Part shown: one piece after another, positions 9,267 through 18,105 of the stretch | Position numbering within the stretch: position 1 is the first letter of the stretch | Layout: the number at the start of each line of letters is the position of its first letter | Assembly (NCBI GenBank): GCA_035524895.1 | Contig: DATLFI010000200.1 | Coordinates: forward strand, 1 to 32,303 | Length of the DNA: 32,303 bases | Direction: 5' to 3' | From: DATLFI01 sp035524895 | GTDB lineage: Bacteria; Acidobacteriota; Thermoanaerobaculia; Multivoradales; Multivoraceae | Notes under the pieces: generated by a model | Database searches by the model: none | What the model saw: only the letters and a program-made list of their open reading frames with translations | Told to the model about the DNA's origin: nothing | Program-made: the position numbers and the translations under genes

Positions 9267-9719
9267 ATGCGCACCAGAACGAAAGTGCTTCTCGCCGGCT
9301 GTGTCCTGTCCCTCGTCGCTGCAGTGCCGGTGCTCGCGCACCACGCCTTCGGCGCCGAGTTCGACCCGAATCGACCGCTTCTCCTCAAGGGACCGGTGGT
9401 CAAGGTGGAGTGGGTCAACCCCCACACCTGGATCCATATGGAGGTGACCACGGAGGAAGGCGCCAAGGAAGTGTGGATGGTCGAGGGCGGCACTCCGAAC
9501 ACCCTGCTCCGCCGTGGGCTGAACCGCGACACGATCAAGCCCGGCACCTTCATCATCGTGGACGGCTACCAGTCCAAGGATCGCTCCAACCGGGCGAACG
9601 GGAGGGACGTGACGCTCTCCGACGGCAGCAAGTTCTTCATGGGCTCGTCCGGCACCGGCGCCCCCCGCGACGGGCGCGACACTACCGAGCCGCCGCGTCC
9701 CCCGGGCCGCCGCCGCTAA
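9267..9719 (+). CDS. DUF6152 family exported protein
   Basis: A 150-residue secreted protein. A Sec signal peptide (VLLAGCVLSLVAAVPVLA) is predicted to be cleaved just before HHAFGAEFD. The mature part has LKGPVVKVEWVNPHTWIHME, then VEGGTPNTLLRRGLNRDTIK and SKDRSNRANGRDVTLSDG. These agree with the DUF6152 family: a small OB-like beta protein whose mature N-terminus begins with His-His, a possible metal ligand. The biochemical role is unknown. A TAGG/AGAGG ribosome binding site precedes ATG 9267. The C-terminal 25 residues are Pro/Arg-rich and probably disordered. It is the last gene of the rightward group and converges on the DUF6644 operon, with a strong hairpin between. Confidence 0.85.
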   Translation: MRTRTKVLLAGCVLSLVAAVPVLAHHAFGAEFDPNRPLLLKGPVVKVEWVNPHTWIHMEVTTEEGAKEVWMVEGGTPNTLLRRGLNRDTIKPGTFIIVDGYQSKDRSNRANGRDVTLSDGSKFFMGSSGTGAPRDGRDTTEPPRPPGRRR

Positions 9720-9736
9720 GAGCCTCGCTAGCCACG

Positions 9737-9762
9737 GACGGCCGGGCCCCGCCCCGGCCGTC
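9737..9762. terminator. Hairpin between convergent genes, probable terminator
   Basis: GACGGCCGGG at 9737-9746 pairs perfectly with CCCGGCCGTC at 9753-9762 across a six-base loop. It lies 17 bp after the DUF6152 stop and about 160 bp after the stop of the convergent DUF6644 gene. No T-tract follows on either strand, so intrinsic termination is likely but not certain. Confidence 0.55.
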
Positions 9763-9775
9763 TGCTCTTGACGCG

Positions 9776-9826
9776 GCCTCCCCGTGCTCCTGACGGGCCT
9801 CCCCGTGCTCCTGACGGGCCTCCCCG
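9776..9826. repeat. 21-bp tandem repeat, 2.4 copies
   Basis: GCCTCCCCGTGCTCCTGACGG-type units (21 bp) start at 9776 and 9797, with a partial third at 9818. They lie in the convergent intergenic region after the hairpin. No coding role is seen. Confidence 0.8.
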
Positions 9827-9920
9827 GCTCGCACCGTGGTCTCCTTCGGCTGGAGCCGCCCCGCGTCGGTGCGTCCCGGCCCCGCGTCCCGTCGCTGCGC
9901 GGTCGCCTTGCCGGCGCTCC

Positions 9921-10400
9921 TCAACCTGAGAAGCCGATCCAGCGGCCTCCCCAGCCGACGGCGCCCCAGAGCAGTAGCGACACGACCGCGACCAAGCGGC
10001 CCCAGAACGGGCCCACGCGTGCCGGATCTGCGTTCGCGACCCTGTTGCGCACCGCGAAGGTGAACGGGATCGCGAGAGCCAGGCAGATGATCTTGATGCG
10101 GAACGGATAGCTGTAGTAGCACTTCACCGCCTCGGACAGGAACAGCAGCACGCCCGAGACCACCATCACGGCGAGGGCGGCGATGAACCAGGGTCGCAGG
10201 CTGCGCATGAGCATGGCGACCGGTTGCGACCGAAAGGCGAAGCCGAGCAGCCTCAGGTCCACCGCAAGGATCGTCCCTCCCAGCAGCGCGAAGGCGACGA
10301 GGTGGAACGCCTCGATGACGGGAAACTGCCACAGCGAAGCGCGCACGGTTTCGCCGAGGTACGTCGTCTCGCACCACTCGAAGAAAGGCAGCAAGCTCAT
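9921..10400 (-). CDS. DUF6644-like four-helix membrane protein (paralogue A)
   Basis: A 159-residue protein starting MSLLPFFEW with four predicted membrane helices. The conserved motif FPVIEAFHLVAFAL carries Glu and His three residues apart in helix 1, and ILAVDLRLLGFAF follows. Length and motifs agree with what I recall of DUF6644, a membrane family without a known function. ATG 10400 overlaps the stop of the upstream paralogue by four bases (ATGA), which indicates translational coupling and fixes the start. It is the last gene of the minus-strand operon. Compared with paralogue B it keeps the ExFH histidine but has Arg/Asn in helix 3 (FTFAVRNRV) where B has FLFHYGIW. If these proteins bind heme or a metal, the two copies probably differ. 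Confidence 0.7.
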   Translation of the reverse strand: MSLLPFFEWCETTYLGETVRASLWQFPVIEAFHLVAFALLGGTILAVDLRLLGFAFRSQPVAMLMRSLRPWFIAALAVMVVSGVLLFLSEAVKCYYSYPFRIKIICLALAIPFTFAVRNRVANADPARVGPFWGRLVAVVSLLLWGAVGWGGRWIGFSG

Positions 10401-10954
10401 TCGGCCTCCACGCAGCCGGCAGCCCAGTTGACCCAGCCTGGCTGCGGCTGGCGATCGCAGTCGAACCAGTTGTATGCGATCATGCGGCCCGCGAAGATGA
10501 TCAGGGCCCAGAGCGCCAGCGAGGCGAATCCAGCGAGCCGTGCGCGGCGCGGCGGTTTGCCCTGGAGGTCCCAATCGGTGACGCGCCGCCAGATGCCGTA
10601 GTGAAACAGGAAGACGTTGAGGCCGGCGAGCAGCAGCAGGATCACCTTGAGGCGGAAGAAGACGTTCTGGTAGCTGCGGATCGGGATGGCGTAGAACAGC
10701 ATCGCCCCGGTGACCGTCATCACCACGAAGCCGGCGATCATCCACGGCATCGAGCGCCGCATCATCTCGGTGACCGGGATCTTCGTCAGGGCGAGACCCG
10801 CCAGACGCAGGTCGAGCAACGCTGCAAAACCCACGAACAGGGTCAGGGTCCAGACGTGGAAGGACTCGGTGAGCGGATACATGTGGAACGACTCGCGCAG
10901 CGCGACACTGCCGCGAGTCTCGGACAGCCACTCGACGAAGGGGAGAAGGGACAT
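10397..10954 (-). CDS. DUF6644-like four-helix membrane protein (paralogue B)
   Basis: A 185-residue protein beginning MSLLPFVEWLSET, clearly homologous to the gene downstream: same N-terminus, an ESFH motif in YPLTESFHVWTL, and an LLDLRLAGLAL motif. It has four predicted membrane helices. Extra histidines lie in ESFHMYP near the N-terminus and in FLFHYGIWRR in helix 3, and the C-terminal tail has two Cys (NWFDCDRQ, AAGCVE). These are candidate heme or metal ligands, by inference only. ATG 10954 is chosen because it matches the start of paralogue A; longer frames upstream run through intergenic sequence. The hexamer TAGAAT (minus strand, 11011-11016) could be a -10 box 57 bp upstream. Its stop overlaps the start of paralogue A. 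Confidence 0.7.
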   Translation of the reverse strand: MSLLPFVEWLSETRGSVALRESFHMYPLTESFHVWTLTLFVGFAALLDLRLAGLALTKIPVTEMMRRSMPWMIAGFVVMTVTGAMLFYAIPIRSYQNVFFRLKVILLLLAGLNVFLFHYGIWRRVTDWDLQGKPPRRARLAGFASLALWALIIFAGRMIAYNWFDCDRQPQPGWVNWAAGCVEAE

Positions 10955-11046
10955 CGATGCGCTCTTTCGCAGGTTCGGAGAGTCAGTCAGTGTCCGAGGC
11001 GTGGGGGGGCATTCTAACGGCCCGCAGCCCGAGTGGTAGCGCCCTT

Positions 11047-11070
11047 GCGAACGTCGACGCGAACGTCGAC
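11047..11070. repeat. Two perfect 12-bp tandem copies
   Basis: GCGAACGTCGAC occurs at 11047-11058 and again at 11059-11070. They sit between the PepSY-TM stop codon (11085) and the DUF6644-B start (10954), just upstream of a possible -10 hexamer at 11011-11016. Each copy ends in the palindrome GTCGAC, so a direct-repeat operator is possible. Confidence 0.6.
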
Positions 11071-11084
11071 CCGCTGGTGGGTGA

Positions 11085-12776
11085 CTACGACGTCGGATCC
11101 TGATCCTGGCCCTCTTCGCGGGTCCCTCGCCACGCTCGGCCAAGTCCCCTCGTGGCGTGACGTCTCAACCGGCGAAGCGCCGGCGCGATGCTGGTGGTGC
11201 TGAGGGCGAGCCCGCCGAGCAGCAACAGGATCACGACCACGTCCCACAGCGGGCGGCGCGCGTAGAGTCCCGGGAAGTCCCAACGGTGGAGTGCGCGGTA
11301 GAGCCAGCGGTCGAGCCGGCTGCTGCGGTCTTCGCGACGCAGGAGCAGACCGCGGCCAGGGTCGAGGTAGAGCCAGGTGCGTCGCGCGTCGTCGAAGCGG
11401 ACACGCAGCACGGGTAGCGGCAGCTCGCCGGCGCGGTCGTAGTAGTAGGCGTCGTAGCTCGTGAGCAGGGTCGCGTCCTCCGCTCGCGCGTCGGGCATGG
11501 CCAGGGCTGCCGCCGCGAGCAGCGTCGGCTCGTCGAGACCTGGTGGAACGCGCGACGGTTCGAGGACAGAAACCAGCGCATGCTCGAGCGGCAGCACGGT
11601 GGACAGGAACTCCGATGGCTCGCGATCGATCCTGCGGGCGCGCGGCTCGCCCGGGGGCGAAGGCCGGTACGCGAGGAGGAACGGCTGCCCCTGGAACTGA
11701 ACGGCCTCGACCTCCCGCGGGTGGAACGAGCTCGCCAGGTGCCCGACCGCCGCGCGCAGGCGATCCGGATCGAGCGCTTCGAGCCGCAGTGGCCCCCCGG
11801 CCACCGCCTCGCGCTGCGCTCTGCTGGGCGCGGTGCTGGTGTGCCAGTCGAGCGGATCGAGCGAGAGGCCGCCGCTGAGGACCCATCCGAAGGTGACCAA
11901 TCCGAACACGAGCCCGGCGTAGTGATGCCAGCGCAACGAGCCCGTGTAGGGCGACCGGACCGGCTGGCCGCGCCGGAACGCGCTCGAGATCCGGGTCGCC
12001 GAGCGTTCGGGGAACGCCACCGCGGCGTTCGATCCGGAGCTCCGATCGCAGAGCGCGGTGTCCTGCTGCCCGCGGAGCAAGAGCCGCGAAATTCCGACCG
12101 TGAGACCGGAGAGAGCCAGCAGGCAACCGGCGAACGACGCCGCGATCAGGCAGTCGAGCCAGAGCTCGCCGTGCCGTCGTAGAGGCGTGAAGTAGATCCA
12201 GTGCGTCACCGGGCCGAGGTAGGCCCAGAAGCGATGGCCGCGAGTCGTGCGCAGCACCACCTCCGCGGTGCGATCCGAGACATAGAACATCGTGCGCTCG
12301 CGATCGCCGCAGGCGATCCGATGGAGCGGAAGCAGGGCGCGCAGCTGCAGTGTCCATTGATCCGGCGCGGACAGGAACCGGTCGTGGCGCATCGTCGCCG
12401 CGCACGAGGGTGCGAAGCTCGAAGCAACCTGCAGCGCCTGGTGGTCGCGTAGTCCCAGGACCACCTGCCCGTCGTCGGCGAGCACGGCGCTCCACGACCC
12501 GCTCTCGGCGAAGCGGTACACCGGCCTTTCGTCCAGCATCCCGATGCGAACGCGATCGGGTCGCAGGCCGGCAGCATGGGCCGCGTCAGCCGGGTGGACG
12601 CGCACCGCATCGAGGTCGAGCGGGGGGATCCGCGCCAGGCGCTCGACCGGGTCGAGCGCGGGCATCCGCACGTAGAGCATCACCAGCCCCGAGAAGAACC
12701 AGAGCACGAAGAGTGCGCCGCCGGCGATTCCCAGCCAGCGGTGCGCGAACGCGAGCGTCTTCGTCACGTGACCCAC
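11085..12776 (-). CDS. PepSY-associated TM domain protein
   Basis: A 563-residue inner-membrane protein. Helix 1 follows FAHRWLGIAGG (His12) and contains LFVLWFFSGLVMLYV, the typical opening of PepSY-TM (PiuB/FoxB-like) proteins. A periplasmic PepSY-like region follows, then helices around LIAASFAGCLLALSGLTVG and HHYAGLVFGLVTFGWVLSGG, a second large soluble region, and a last helix (VVVILLLLGGLAL) before a basic tail. Characterised relatives reduce ferric siderophores or anchor redox proteins and bind heme through conserved His in the helices; the HRW and HHYAG histidines fit. GTG 12776 and an in-frame GTG nine bases further in are both possible starts. It lies 49 bp after the cytochrome gene and 130 bp before DUF6644-B, probably in one operon. 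Confidence 0.8.
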   Translation of the reverse strand: MGHVTKTLAFAHRWLGIAGGALFVLWFFSGLVMLYVRMPALDPVERLARIPPLDLDAVRVHPADAAHAAGLRPDRVRIGMLDERPVYRFAESGSWSAVLADDGQVVLGLRDHQALQVASSFAPSCAATMRHDRFLSAPDQWTLQLRALLPLHRIACGDRERTMFYVSDRTAEVVLRTTRGHRFWAYLGPVTHWIYFTPLRRHGELWLDCLIAASFAGCLLALSGLTVGISRLLLRGQQDTALCDRSSGSNAAVAFPERSATRISSAFRRGQPVRSPYTGSLRWHHYAGLVFGLVTFGWVLSGGLSLDPLDWHTSTAPSRAQREAVAGGPLRLEALDPDRLRAAVGHLASSFHPREVEAVQFQGQPFLLAYRPSPPGEPRARRIDREPSEFLSTVLPLEHALVSVLEPSRVPPGLDEPTLLAAAALAMPDARAEDATLLTSYDAYYYDRAGELPLPVLRVRFDDARRTWLYLDPGRGLLLRREDRSSRLDRWLYRALHRWDFPGLYARRPLWDVVVILLLLGGLALSTTSIAPALRRLRRHATRGLGRAWRGTREEGQDQDPTS

Positions 12777-12825
12777 GATCCGACGTTACGACTGCCTCGG
12801 TGGTTCGGCGGATGCCGCCAGGGTG

Positions 12826-13293
12826 TCAGTACGCGAAGTCCGCTCTCCAGTACTGCGCGTGGCAGCCGGCGCAGGTGTCGTAGACCTTCTCGCCGATGTC
12901 GAAGATCGCGTCGGGATCGCGGGCATCGGCTGCCTGCAACGCCTCCTCGCTGGCATCGATCAGCGCTCTCGACCACGCCATCCAGTCTCCCTGATCCATC
13001 GCGCGGCGCTCCATCATCATCAGGTTGCCCGACTCGGCGAGTATCACCGCTGCGTTGCGCACGACTGTCCACTCCTCGTCGGTCTGCGGCTGGAACTCCT
13101 GGGTGCCTTCGAGTGTCATCTCGATGCGCACGGCGTCCCAGAGTGTGTCGGCGGCCGGATCGAGCATCGAGAGCATGAGCAGACGAACGCCGGCGACAGG
13201 CTTGAACGGCGGCGGCTCGGGCGGCTTCGAGCAGGCGGGAGCGAGCAGCAGCAGGGAAAGGGCTGCGAGCGGCGGCAGCAGGGAGTAGCGCAT
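12826..13293 (-). CDS. c-type cytochrome lipoprotein with C-terminal CxxCH (cytochrome c'/c556-like)
   Basis: A 155-residue exported protein. ATG 13293 is followed by a signal segment (LLPPLAALSLLLLAPAC) with a likely lipidated Cys21 and a Pro-rich linker. The remainder is predicted largely helical. A single heme c attachment site CAGCH lies at residues 141-145, ten residues from the C-terminus. A C-terminal heme motif on a helical bundle is the pattern of class II cytochromes (c', c556), which carry electrons or bind small ligands in the periplasm. A Met run (LMMMERR, about 91-97) could provide a distal ligand, but this is not established. It is the first gene of the leftward operon with PepSY-TM and the DUF6644 pair, and diverges from the sigma-54 activator gene. 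Confidence 0.72.
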   Translation of the reverse strand: MRYSLLPPLAALSLLLLAPACSKPPEPPPFKPVAGVRLLMLSMLDPAADTLWDAVRIEMTLEGTQEFQPQTDEEWTVVRNAAVILAESGNLMMMERRAMDQGDWMAWSRALIDASEEALQAADARDPDAIFDIGEKVYDTCAGCHAQYWRADFAY

Positions 13294-13417
13294 GAGGCTC
13301 CTGTCTTGGGAATGCTCGGGCTGCGAGCGCGAGTCGAGATCAGGGATACCGGCGTGGCGGTTGGAAGAACGTACCACCGTCGCAGGCTCCTCGCAGCGGT
13401 CTCCGGCGCCTCGAGCA

Positions 13418-13431
13418 AGGTCGGGCGACCT
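13418..13431. promoter_or_regulatory. Short inverted repeat, possible operator
   Basis: AGGTCG and CGACCT form a perfect 6-bp dyad around GG, 23 bp before the ATG of the sigma-54 activator and in the divergent space shared with the cytochrome operon. Its position fits an operator or activator site, but there is no other support. Confidence 0.25.
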
Positions 13432-13453
13432 CCTGTGCCAAAATGACGCCCCC

Positions 13454-14842
<1,389 letters not shown>

Positions 14843-14926
14843 CGGGCACACCGCGCCGAGCCGATTCCCTTATGATCTCACGGCAGGACGCATCGATCCC
14901 ACAACTTCCGTCCCTTCTAGCGTGTC

Positions 14927-15142
14927 ATGGAGATTCCCGCCGAAGCCCTCGTCCACGACCAGATCCTCGGGCTCAAAGGAGCCCGCGGCAGCCTGCTGCG
15001 GATCTCGTCAGACGGCTACTACGAGCTCAACCTGCAGTTCGGCGAGCGCCAGCATCGCGTGATGCTGCCGGTGGCGACGACTGCCATCATCCAGAAGGAC
15101 CCCGAGGAGCGCGTCGAGTCGGAGATGGAGATAGAGCGCTGA
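14927..15142 (+). CDS. Conserved-looking small hypothetical protein, 71 aa
   Basis: A 71-residue protein not recognised as any family. It begins MEIPAEALVHDQILGLKG, has an amphipathic central part that looks like short beta strands (GYYELNLQFGERQHRVMLPV), and ends in a strongly acidic tail (EERVESEMEIER). No signal peptide, membrane segment or metal motif is visible. Third-position G/C use looks coding. It lies 84 bp after the sigma-54 activator on the same strand and could be co-transcribed. A hairpin over its stop codon separates it from convergent pdxJ. No Shine-Dalgarno is obvious. Confidence 0.6.
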   Translation: MEIPAEALVHDQILGLKGARGSLLRISSDGYYELNLQFGERQHRVMLPVATTAIIQKDPEERVESEMEIER

Positions 15143-15149
15143 CGCTCTA
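15132..15149. terminator. Hairpin between convergent genes
   Basis: TAGAGCG at 15132-15138 pairs perfectly with CGCTCTA at 15143-15149. The four-base loop CTGA includes the stop codon of the 71-residue gene. It lies 13 bp beyond the pdxJ stop on the other strand. A bidirectional terminator is plausible, but it has no T-tract. Confidence 0.4.
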
Positions 15150-15161
15150 GGGGATGGCCGT

Positions 15162-15953
15162 TCAGCCGCGAATCTGACGCCGTCCCGCCGCGATAGCGGC
15201 CAACATTTCGCGCACTGCTTCGCCCATCCCGACCAGCACGGCGCGCGACACGATGGAGTGCCCGATGTTGAGCTCCTCCATCTCGACGACGCCTGCGACC
15301 GGACCGACGTTTTCCGTCGTCAGGCCGTGGCCCGCGTACACCCGTAGCCCAGCCGTGGCGCCGGCGCGCGCGGCACGCGAGATCGCCGCCAGCTCGCGTT
15401 GGACGTCGGCTCCCGGCCGGGTGTAGGCGTCGGTGTTGATCTCGAAACCCTCGACGTCGCGGAGACTGGCCAGGACCTCGATCTGCGATGGGACGGGATC
15501 CACGAACAGGGAGACGGCGATACCCGCTCGAGCCAGGTCGCTCGCTGCTACCTGGAGGCGCGAAGCGTGCGCCACGAGATCCAGGCCGCCCTCGGTCGTC
15601 ACCTCCTCGGGCCGCTCCGGCACCAGCGTGACCTGGTGCGGCCGAACCACGAACGCGACGCCCAGCATCTCGTCGGTGGCGGCCAGCTCGAGGTTGAGCT
15701 TGCCGCGCACCGTGTCGCGCAGCTCTCGCAGGTCGGCGTCTTGCACGTGACGACGGTCGGCGCGCAGGTGCGCGGTGATGCCCGCAGCTCCAGCCTCCTC
15801 GGCGAGACGCGCGGCCTCGACCGGACGGGGATGGACGGCGCGCCGGGCCTGACGCACCGTCGCCACATGGTCGATGTTGACCTGGAGCGTGACGGCGCGG
15901 GCCGTTCCGGACACGCTGCCGGCGGCGTTCGCGGCGGCCGATGGGTCAGACAT
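15162..15953 (-). CDS. pdxJ: Pyridoxine 5'-phosphate synthase PdxJ
   Basis: PdxJ condenses 3-amino-1-hydroxyacetone phosphate with deoxyxylulose 5-phosphate to form pyridoxine 5'-phosphate, the last ring-closing step of the DXP-dependent vitamin B6 route. The 263-residue TIM-barrel sequence shows the family motifs: QVNIDHVATVRQAR near the N-terminus, GITAHLRADRRHVQD, KLNLELAATDEM, FEINTDAYTR, RVYAGHGLTTENV and LNIGHSIVSRAVLVGM. About 20 Ala/Ser-rich residues precede the first motif, slightly more than usual. ATG 15953 lies eight bases inside the 3' end of glmM, so translation is probably coupled. It is the last gene of the leftward housekeeping block. Confidence 0.97.
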   Translation of the reverse strand: MSDPSAAANAAGSVSGTARAVTLQVNIDHVATVRQARRAVHPRPVEAARLAEEAGAAGITAHLRADRRHVQDADLRELRDTVRGKLNLELAATDEMLGVAFVVRPHQVTLVPERPEEVTTEGGLDLVAHASRLQVAASDLARAGIAVSLFVDPVPSQIEVLASLRDVEGFEINTDAYTRPGADVQRELAAISRAARAGATAGLRVYAGHGLTTENVGPVAGVVEMEELNIGHSIVSRAVLVGMGEAVREMLAAIAAGRRQIRG

Positions 15954-17409
15954 GCGTGGTCTCGATCCCCAGGCGCTGCTCGAAGAACGCCGTCAGCTCG
16001 GCGGCGAGCTGGTCGATCGTGGCGGCGTCCTGGCCCTCGATCATGACCCGCACGAGGGGCTCCGTGCCGCTGTAGCGCAGCACGAGCCGGCCGTCGTCGC
16101 CGAGCCGGTGCTCGACCCTCGCGACCAGCTCGCTCAGCCCGTCGACACTGGCAAACGCTGGCTTTGCGGTCACGCGCACGTTGCGGAGCACTTGCGGGAA
16201 GCGTTCGAAGCCATCGAACAGCCTGGAGGCCGGAACCGCGGCGCGACGGACGATGCCGGCTACCTGGAGGGCGGTCAAGAGCCCGTCGCCGGTGGTCGCG
16301 AGCCCGAGGTGCACCAGGTGCCCCGAGGGCTCGCCCCCGAGGATCAACCCTCGAGCGCGCAGCGTCTCGACTACTTGCCGGTCGCCGACGTCGCAGCGAA
16401 CCACCTCGATGCCGTCTCGACGCAGGGCGTGCTCGAGTCCGAGGTTGCTCATCGAGGTGACGACGACGGCCGCCGGGGCGAGCAGGCCTGCCCGCGCGAG
16501 GTGGCGCGCCCAGAGGTACAGCAGATCGTCACCGTCGCGCACCGTGCCCTGGTCGTCGCAGGCGATCACCCGGTCGGCGTCACCATCGAACGCGAAACCG
16601 ATGTCCAGGCCGTGCTCGCGCACGAGGCGCGCGAGATTCTCGGGCGAGGTCGAGCCGCAGCCGGCGTTGACGTTGCGGCCGTCGGGTCGGTCGCCAACGA
16701 TCTGGACCGTGGCACCGAGCTGCTCGAACAGGCGGGCGGCGAGCGGCGTCGCGGCGCCGTTGCCCGCGTCGAGGCCCACCCGAAGACCGCCGAGCTGGAG
16801 GTTGGGATCGGTCGAGCTGCCGTTTTCGCGGCTCCGCGACAGCAGCTCCGCCGCGTAGGCTTCGCGCAGCTCCTCCTCGACCGCCAGCGCCTCGAATGCG
16901 TTCGCGTCGCGCGCGGGCATGTGGCGTGAGCCGTGGACACCAGCCTCGATCTGCAGTTCCGCTTCGTCCCCGAGCTTGAAGCCGTCGGTCGAGAGGATCT
17001 TGACGCCGTTGTCCGGATGCGGGTTGTGGCTCGCCGAGATCACCACTCCGGCGTCGGCCGAGAGGTGGCGCACCAGCCAGGCGACACCGGGGGTCGGTAT
17101 GACGCCTGCCCACCGCACCACGCCGCCGCCAGCGCTCACCCCGGCCGCGATCCAGCGTGCGATCTCCTCGGTGCTCTCGCGGGTGTCGCCGCCGGCGACC
17201 ACCAGGGGCTTGCGACCGTCAGGTGCCGAGAGGCTGCGAGTGAGCTCGTAGGCGACCTGCTCGATCAGGGCCCGCTCGAGGGGGTAGTAGCCGAAGCAGC
17301 CGCGGATGCCGTCCGTGCCGAAGAGCCGTTGCGGCACATCCTGGTCTTGCACCTGGACCGGTGCGACCACGCTCGTGCCTGTGAGCCGCGGATCGCCGGG
17401 AGACTTCAT
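15946..17409 (-). CDS. glmM: Phosphoglucosamine mutase GlmM
   Basis: GlmM interconverts glucosamine 6-phosphate and 1-phosphate on the way to UDP-GlcNAc for peptidoglycan and LPS. It has 487 residues in the alpha-D-phosphohexomutase fold. Motifs: RLFGTDGIRG (about 28-37); the phosphoserine loop ISASHNPHPDNGVK with catalytic Ser127; the Mg site FDGDADR; a sugar-binding GGEPSGH; and the phosphate loop RYSGTEPLVRV near the C-terminus. The N-terminus is odd: most GlmM proteins begin two or three residues before LFGTDG, here about 26 residues later. An in-frame GTG at 17337 would give the usual start, but its GGA is too close. ATG 17409 directly follows the ybbR stop (TGAATG) and has GGAG upstream, so I keep it. 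Confidence 0.96.
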   Translation of the reverse strand: MKSPGDPRLTGTSVVAPVQVQDQDVPQRLFGTDGIRGCFGYYPLERALIEQVAYELTRSLSAPDGRKPLVVAGGDTRESTEEIARWIAAGVSAGGGVVRWAGVIPTPGVAWLVRHLSADAGVVISASHNPHPDNGVKILSTDGFKLGDEAELQIEAGVHGSRHMPARDANAFEALAVEEELREAYAAELLSRSRENGSSTDPNLQLGGLRVGLDAGNGAATPLAARLFEQLGATVQIVGDRPDGRNVNAGCGSTSPENLARLVREHGLDIGFAFDGDADRVIACDDQGTVRDGDDLLYLWARHLARAGLLAPAAVVVTSMSNLGLEHALRRDGIEVVRCDVGDRQVVETLRARGLILGGEPSGHLVHLGLATTGDGLLTALQVAGIVRRAAVPASRLFDGFERFPQVLRNVRVTAKPAFASVDGLSELVARVEHRLGDDGRLVLRYSGTEPLVRVMIEGQDAATIDQLAAELTAFFEQRLGIETTHV

Positions 17410-18105
17410 TCAGCGTGCTCCGCCCGACGGCCCCGCGGGCGTCGGGGTCATCATGTCGATGCGTACCGCGACCAGAGTGGGCTGGAGCACGCGCACGTAG
17501 GGGTCGTCGGAGCGCACCTCGACCTGCTCGGTGAACGTGAACGCATGGGTCTCGAGTCGAATCGGCTCGGTGTAGACGCGGCTGATCGTTTCGAGCCGCT
17601 GCTTCGGGCCTTCGACCAGTACCTGTGTCGGTGTGACCTCGTAGCCCTCGACCCGCGCTCCCGCCGAGGGCTCCCCCTGGAGGTCCGGCACCACCTCGAG
17701 GAGCCGTGTCTCGCGTTCGTCGATCAGAAGGCTCAGCGTGTTGGGCGAGAGCGTCGTGACCTCGACCCCTTCCGGCACGTTGACGTGCTCGGGGCGCAGG
17801 ATCACTTCGTTGGGGCTCTGGAGTGAGGGCTCACTCGGAAAGGGGATCTGTAGGTCGACGTCCTGAGGGCCGAGCCGGCGCACGGCCTCGGCGCGCCCCC
17901 GGACACGCACCCGCACCTCGTGGTCGCGCTTGAGGATCAGGTAGCGCTGCGGAACCTGGTAGCCGAGGGTTGCGATGATCTCGCGCTCGATCATCGGCTC
18001 GCGGCGCTCCTCCAGGCGCGGCACGTACGAGACCACGAGCCACAGCACGACCGCGATGGTCAGAGCGAAGAGACGGAGCAGCCAGGTCTTCCCCGCGTTG
18101 GTCAC
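17410..18105 (-). CDS. YbbR/CdaR-like protein, regulator partner of CdaA
   Basis: A 231-residue protein with one N-terminal membrane helix (LLRLFALTIAVVLWLVVSYV), followed by soluble beta-rich repeats containing ILRPEHVNVPEGVEV and 'P..V.VEGP' type turns (TPTQVLVEGP), typical of YbbR domains. Family members facing the periplasm interact with the diadenylate cyclase and modulate c-di-AMP production. GTG 18105 is chosen because it overlaps the cdaA stop by four bases (GTGA) and places the helix directly at the N-terminus; longer frames run into cdaA. It is shorter than the four-domain Firmicutes CdaR, probably with two repeats. It sits between cdaA and glmM, the usual order. Confidence 0.85.
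   Translation of the reverse strand: MTNAGKTWLLRLFALTIAVVLWLVVSYVPRLEERREPMIEREIIATLGYQVPQRYLILKRDHEVRVRVRGRAEAVRRLGPQDVDLQIPFPSEPSLQSPNEVILRPEHVNVPEGVEVTTLSPNTLSLLIDERETRLLEVVPDLQGEPSAGARVEGYEVTPTQVLVEGPKQRLETISRVYTEPIRLETHAFTFTEQVEVRSDDPYVRVLQPTLVAVRIDMMTPTPAGPSGGAR

Noticed and set aside
13431..13450. Sigma-54 -24/-12 promoter on the minus strand upstream of the cytochrome gene (TGGCAC next to the activator start)
   Set aside because: TGGCAC is present, but the -12 GC is one base out of register and TTGC is missing, so the match is not good enough to call.
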